Positions 6,645-8,214 of a stretch of DNA of 8,214 nt are shown one piece after another. Each line of letters starts with the position of its first letter. Position 1 is the stretch's first letter. Origin of the DNA: Burkholderiales bacterium (GTDB lineage: Bacteria > Pseudomonadota > Gammaproteobacteria > Burkholderiales > JAEUOS01); the NCBI GenBank assembly GCA_947456845.1, contig CANGUJ010000160.1:1-8214 (forward strand), given 5' to 3'. The notes below the pieces were generated by a model. That model ran no database searches. It saw nothing but the letters and a program-made list of their open reading frames with translations, and had not been told where the DNA came from. Position numbers and translations under genes: made by a program.

Positions 6645-7711
6645 GCGAACAGGCGCAGCGCCAGCGGGCCCCCGGCCGGCATGCCCGCGGCCTCCATACG
6701 GCCGTGGATGCCCGCCACACCCTGGCCGATCTTGGCCAGCATGGCGTCGTCGAGCACGCGCTGGTTGTCGTCGACGATGCGCGCGTCGAGCCCCTTGGCC
6801 AGGGTACGCGCGCAATGCGCCATCAGGCCGAACGCCGCACTCTCGCGCGGCACGCGCGGCACATCGAGCATCATCGATACGGCCGCGGGCGCGCTCTGGC
6901 GAAGGGTCAGCAACTCGAGGCCGTTGTCGTCGCGGCGGCGAAACACGCCGTCGTCCTCGCGCACGAAGCCGTTGGCTTCGGCCAGGCCGCGGAACTTGGT
7001 CTCGGCGAAGGTCGATGCCGCCACCAGGCTGATGCCGATCTGCACGTCCACCTCGGCGCAGAAGGCGTCGAGTTCCACCGCATTGGCGAGCGGATTGTGC
7101 ACGCCGGCCCAGGTCACGGCCGCCCCAGACTCGGACGCCAGCGCCTCGACGGCCTGACGGAACTCCGCAAGATCGGACTCACGCACCGGACCGCCGCGAT
7201 CGGTGATCTGCAGGCCGATGCGCACCTTTCGGTACTCGCTGCCGGCCACCGGCGCCTCCCAGGCGCGTGCCGCTGTGTTGAACCCGTCACAACCGATGGT
7301 GCGCCCGCTTTCGAACCCCGCGGCGAGTGCGGCGACGCGCTCGCCGGACAGCGGCGCGGCGAACTCGATCGCGGCGATATAGTCGATGCGCTCGTCCAGC
7401 ATGGCCGGCGCAAGCGGCTGTGAGGCTGGCGCAGGCGCGGTGGGCGCCGCGGCCGGCGCAGCCGCGCCTGGTGGCGCTTCCTCTTCAGGCCAGTGCGGTT
7501 CGATGCGGTCGGCCGCCTGCATGGCGCCCACGGCCTCGATGGCGCCCGGCTCGACGCCCTGGGCACGTTTGGCGAGGAGGACGTCCTCGTGGCCGGAGAC
7601 GAAACCGCGCCCCGCCTTGCGGTGCTTGATTTCCTGCCACTTGTTGAATCCGAACACCCCGACAACCACCGCCACGCCCAGCGCCAGCAGTCCCATCTGC
7701 AATTCGCTCAA
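6641..7711 (-). CDS. zipA: Cell division protein ZipA (FtsZ-binding membrane anchor)
   Basis: ZipA is an inner-membrane protein that tethers FtsZ polymers to the membrane at the division site. The 356-residue product has the expected layout. An N-terminal membrane anchor covers about residues 6-22 (MGLLALGVAVVVGVFGF) and is followed by a basic stretch, NKWQEIKHRK. A flexible acidic then Ala/Pro-rich linker runs to about residue 103. A C-terminal region ends with the ZipA FtsZ-binding fold at about 222-336, including the MLDVPRVP strand and the DDNQRVLDD segment. I chose the TTG at 7711 because GGAGGGG precedes it and the protein then starts SELQ before the anchor. The ATG at 7723 would add four residues (MGGA). 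The TGA stop overlaps the ligA start as ATGA. Being next to smc and ligA agrees with the usual gene order in beta- and gammaproteobacteria. The C-terminal domain is divergent from E. coli ZipA, so exact FtsZ contacts cannot be read off. Confidence 0.9.
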   Translation of the reverse strand: MSELQMGLLALGVAVVVGVFGFNKWQEIKHRKAGRGFVSGHEDVLLAKRAQGVEPGAIEAVGAMQAADRIEPHWPEEEAPPGAAAPAAAPTAPAPASQPLAPAMLDERIDYIAAIEFAAPLSGERVAALAAGFESGRTIGCDGFNTAARAWEAPVAGSEYRKVRIGLQITDRGGPVRESDLAEFRQAVEALASESGAAVTWAGVHNPLANAVELDAFCAEVDVQIGISLVAASTFAETKFRGLAEANGFVREDDGVFRRRDDNGLELLTLRQSAPAAVSMMLDVPRVPRESAAFGLMAHCARTLAKGLDARIVDDNQRVLDDAMLAKIGQGVAGIHGRMEAAGMPAGGPLALRLFA

Positions 7712-7776
7712 CGCCCCTCCCATTGACCATGCCGGCCCGGCATGATGTCACGCCCCACCGGCCGGTTGTATTTCAT
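7708..7776 (-). CDS. Possible 22-codon leader ORF upstream of zipA
   Basis: A short open frame starts with ATG at 7776-7774, six bases after the smc stop, and runs 22 codons (it begins MKYNRPVGRD and ends QWEGR) to a TGA at 7710-7708. That TGA overlaps the proposed TTG start of zipA as TTGA. An AGGG sequence derived from the end of smc lies about four bases before its ATG and could act as a weak ribosome binding site. The peptide resembles nothing I recognise and has no membrane segment or run of a regulatory amino acid. Its second half is encoded by the inverted repeat at 7728-7744. It may be a translational-coupling leader or chance in a GC-rich gap. I favour chance slightly. Confidence 0.2.
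   Translation of the reverse strand: MKYNRPVGRDIMPGRHGQWEGR
7714..7720 (-). promoter_or_regulatory. Shine-Dalgarno that decides the zipA start
   Basis: On the minus strand GGAGGGG lies four to five bases before a TTG at 7711-7709. No comparable site precedes the ATG at 7723-7721, and the GGAGG core lies inside that ATG-started reading frame. The spacing to the TTG is slightly short but usable, and it favours initiation at the TTG, which gives the N-terminus (M)SELQMGLLALG. Confidence 0.5.
7728..7744. repeat. Perfect inverted repeat between smc and zipA
   Basis: The sequence CATGCCGG-C-CCGGCATG is a perfect 8-base inverted repeat around a single central base. As RNA it would form a six-pair stem with a five-base loop. 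No T-tract follows on either strand, so it is not a standard intrinsic terminator. It sits about 17 bases upstream of the proposed zipA start, where it could be an operator, a structure affecting zipA translation or transcript processing, or simply a chance GC palindrome. Confidence 0.45.
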
Positions 7777-7781
7777 CGGCC

Positions 7782-8214
7782 CTAGGCCGCCAACGGTTCG
7801 CGCAACCGCACGGCCTCGTCCATGTCGACGGCCACGATGCGCGATACGCCCAGTTCCTGCTGCGTCACCCCCACCAGCTGGTGCGCCATCTCCATGGTGA
7901 TCTTGTTGTGGCTGATGAACACGAACTGGGTGTCGGCCGACATTTTCTTGACCAGCTGGCAGAAGCGCTCGGTGTTCGGGTCGTCGAGCGGCGCGTCGAC
8001 CTCGTCGAGCAGGCAGAACGGCGCCGGGTTCAGGCGGAACAGCGCGAACACCAGCGAGGTGGCGGTGAGCGCCTTTTCGCCGCCCGACAGCAGGTGGATC
8101 GACGCGTTCTTCTTGCCGGGCGGCTGGGCGATCACCTGCACCCCGGCATCGAGAATCTCGTCGCCGGTCATCACCAGCCGGGCTTCGCCGCCGCCGAACA
8201 GAGCCGGGAACAGC
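7782..8214 (-). CDS. smc: Chromosome partition protein Smc, C-terminal part
   Basis: This is the last 143 or so residues of Smc, the SMC-family ATPase that compacts and helps segregate the chromosome with ScpA and ScpB. The frame is open to the right edge, so the N-terminal Walker A half, hinge and coiled coils lie outside the window. Visible motifs are those of the C-terminal ABC half-domain: the signature LLSGGEKALTA, the Walker B strand PFCLLDEVDAPLDD with its catalytic glutamate, and the H-loop region FVFISHNKITM. The protein ends REPLAA at a TAG stop, the only TAG among the genes here; the others whose ends are visible stop with TGA. A GTG and an ATG at 8169-8174 are internal codons, because the reading frame continues upstream with typical Smc sequence (LFPALFGGGEARL). 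The zipA gene follows on the same strand after about 70 bases, so the two may share a transcript. Family assignment is very secure. Confidence 0.97.
   Translation of the reverse strand, partial: LFPALFGGGEARLVMTGDEILDAGVQVIAQPPGKKNASIHLLSGGEKALTATSLVFALFRLNPAPFCLLDEVDAPLDDPNTERFCQLVKKMSADTQFVFISHNKITMEMAHQLVGVTQQELGVSRIVAVDMDEAVRLREPLAA

Larger units (their letters stand above)
1901..8214 (-). other. Predicted co-transcribed cluster smc-zipA-ligA-galU-hpt-mtnP-def
   Basis: All genes share the minus strand. The zipA/ligA, ligA/galU, galU/hpt and mtnP/def junctions are 4-base ATGA overlaps, at 6641-6644, 4608-4611, 3742-3745 and 2434-2437. The hpt/mtnP junction is 10 bases. Only the roughly 70-base smc/zipA gap leaves room for a promoter or processing site. 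From zipA to def a single transcript with coupled translation is the simplest reading. Whether smc or the kinase belongs to it cannot be settled from sequence. Confidence 0.65.

Noticed and set aside
6645..6815. N-terminal extension of LigA from an ATG at 6815
   Set aside because: The added 57 residues are a frame shadow of the zipA C-terminus; LigA family sequence begins at the ATG at 6644.
4779..7157. A 792-codon open frame on the plus strand, antisense to ligA and zipA
   Set aside because: It has no recognisable domain, is rich in Arg, Ala, Gly and His as expected for a reversed GC-rich gene, and lies opposite two complete conserved genes. GC bias at third codon positions removes stops from this antisense frame.
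7745..7781. Promoter for zipA in the smc-zipA gap
   Set aside because: No -35/-10 pair with acceptable spacing could be recognised; a promoter inside smc cannot be excluded.

Overview
The window reads as a compact, GC-rich bacterial chromosome segment in which every gene I can support lies on the minus strand. Read from high to low coordinates the order is smc (3' end only), zipA, ligA, galU, hpt, an S-methyl-5'-thioinosine phosphorylase gene (mtnP family), def, and a PAS-domain sensor histidine kinase cut off by the left edge. The smc-zipA-ligA order and several protein details point to a betaproteobacterium. These details are the MLSIRTE-type segment in LigA, the DDILDEG PRPP loop in Hpt and the MIRPILKMG-type deformylase. 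The order or genus cannot be fixed from the sequence alone.

Region by region: 7782-8214 holds the C-terminal ATPase half-site of the chromosome condensin Smc. The 70-base gap between smc and zipA carries a perfect inverted repeat and a possible 22-codon leader ORF that would end inside the proposed TTG start of zipA. From zipA to def (7711 down to 1901) the six genes are packed with almost no spacing. Four of the five junctions are 4-base ATGA stop/start overlaps, and the fifth (hpt to mtnP) has 10 bases with a strong Shine-Dalgarno formed partly from the upstream stop codon. A 102-base gap with no convincing promoter or terminator separates def from the histidine kinase, which covers 1-1798.

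Functionally the cluster joins chromosome and division upkeep (Smc, ZipA, NAD-dependent DNA ligase), UDP-glucose synthesis (GalU), a two-step purine salvage route and N-terminal formyl removal from new proteins (Def). In the salvage route the phosphorylase would release hypoxanthine from methylthioinosine, and Hpt would turn that hypoxanthine into IMP. The kinase has the H, N, G1, F and G2 boxes and two PAS domains, but no response regulator is in view; one, or a fused receiver, may lie beyond the left edge.

I found no mobile element, CRISPR array, rRNA or tRNA, and no clear sign of an undescribed defence or biosynthetic system. The more interesting points are the chain of overlaps, the hpt/mtnP pairing, the unusual zipA start region, and the shared open frame between def and the kinase.
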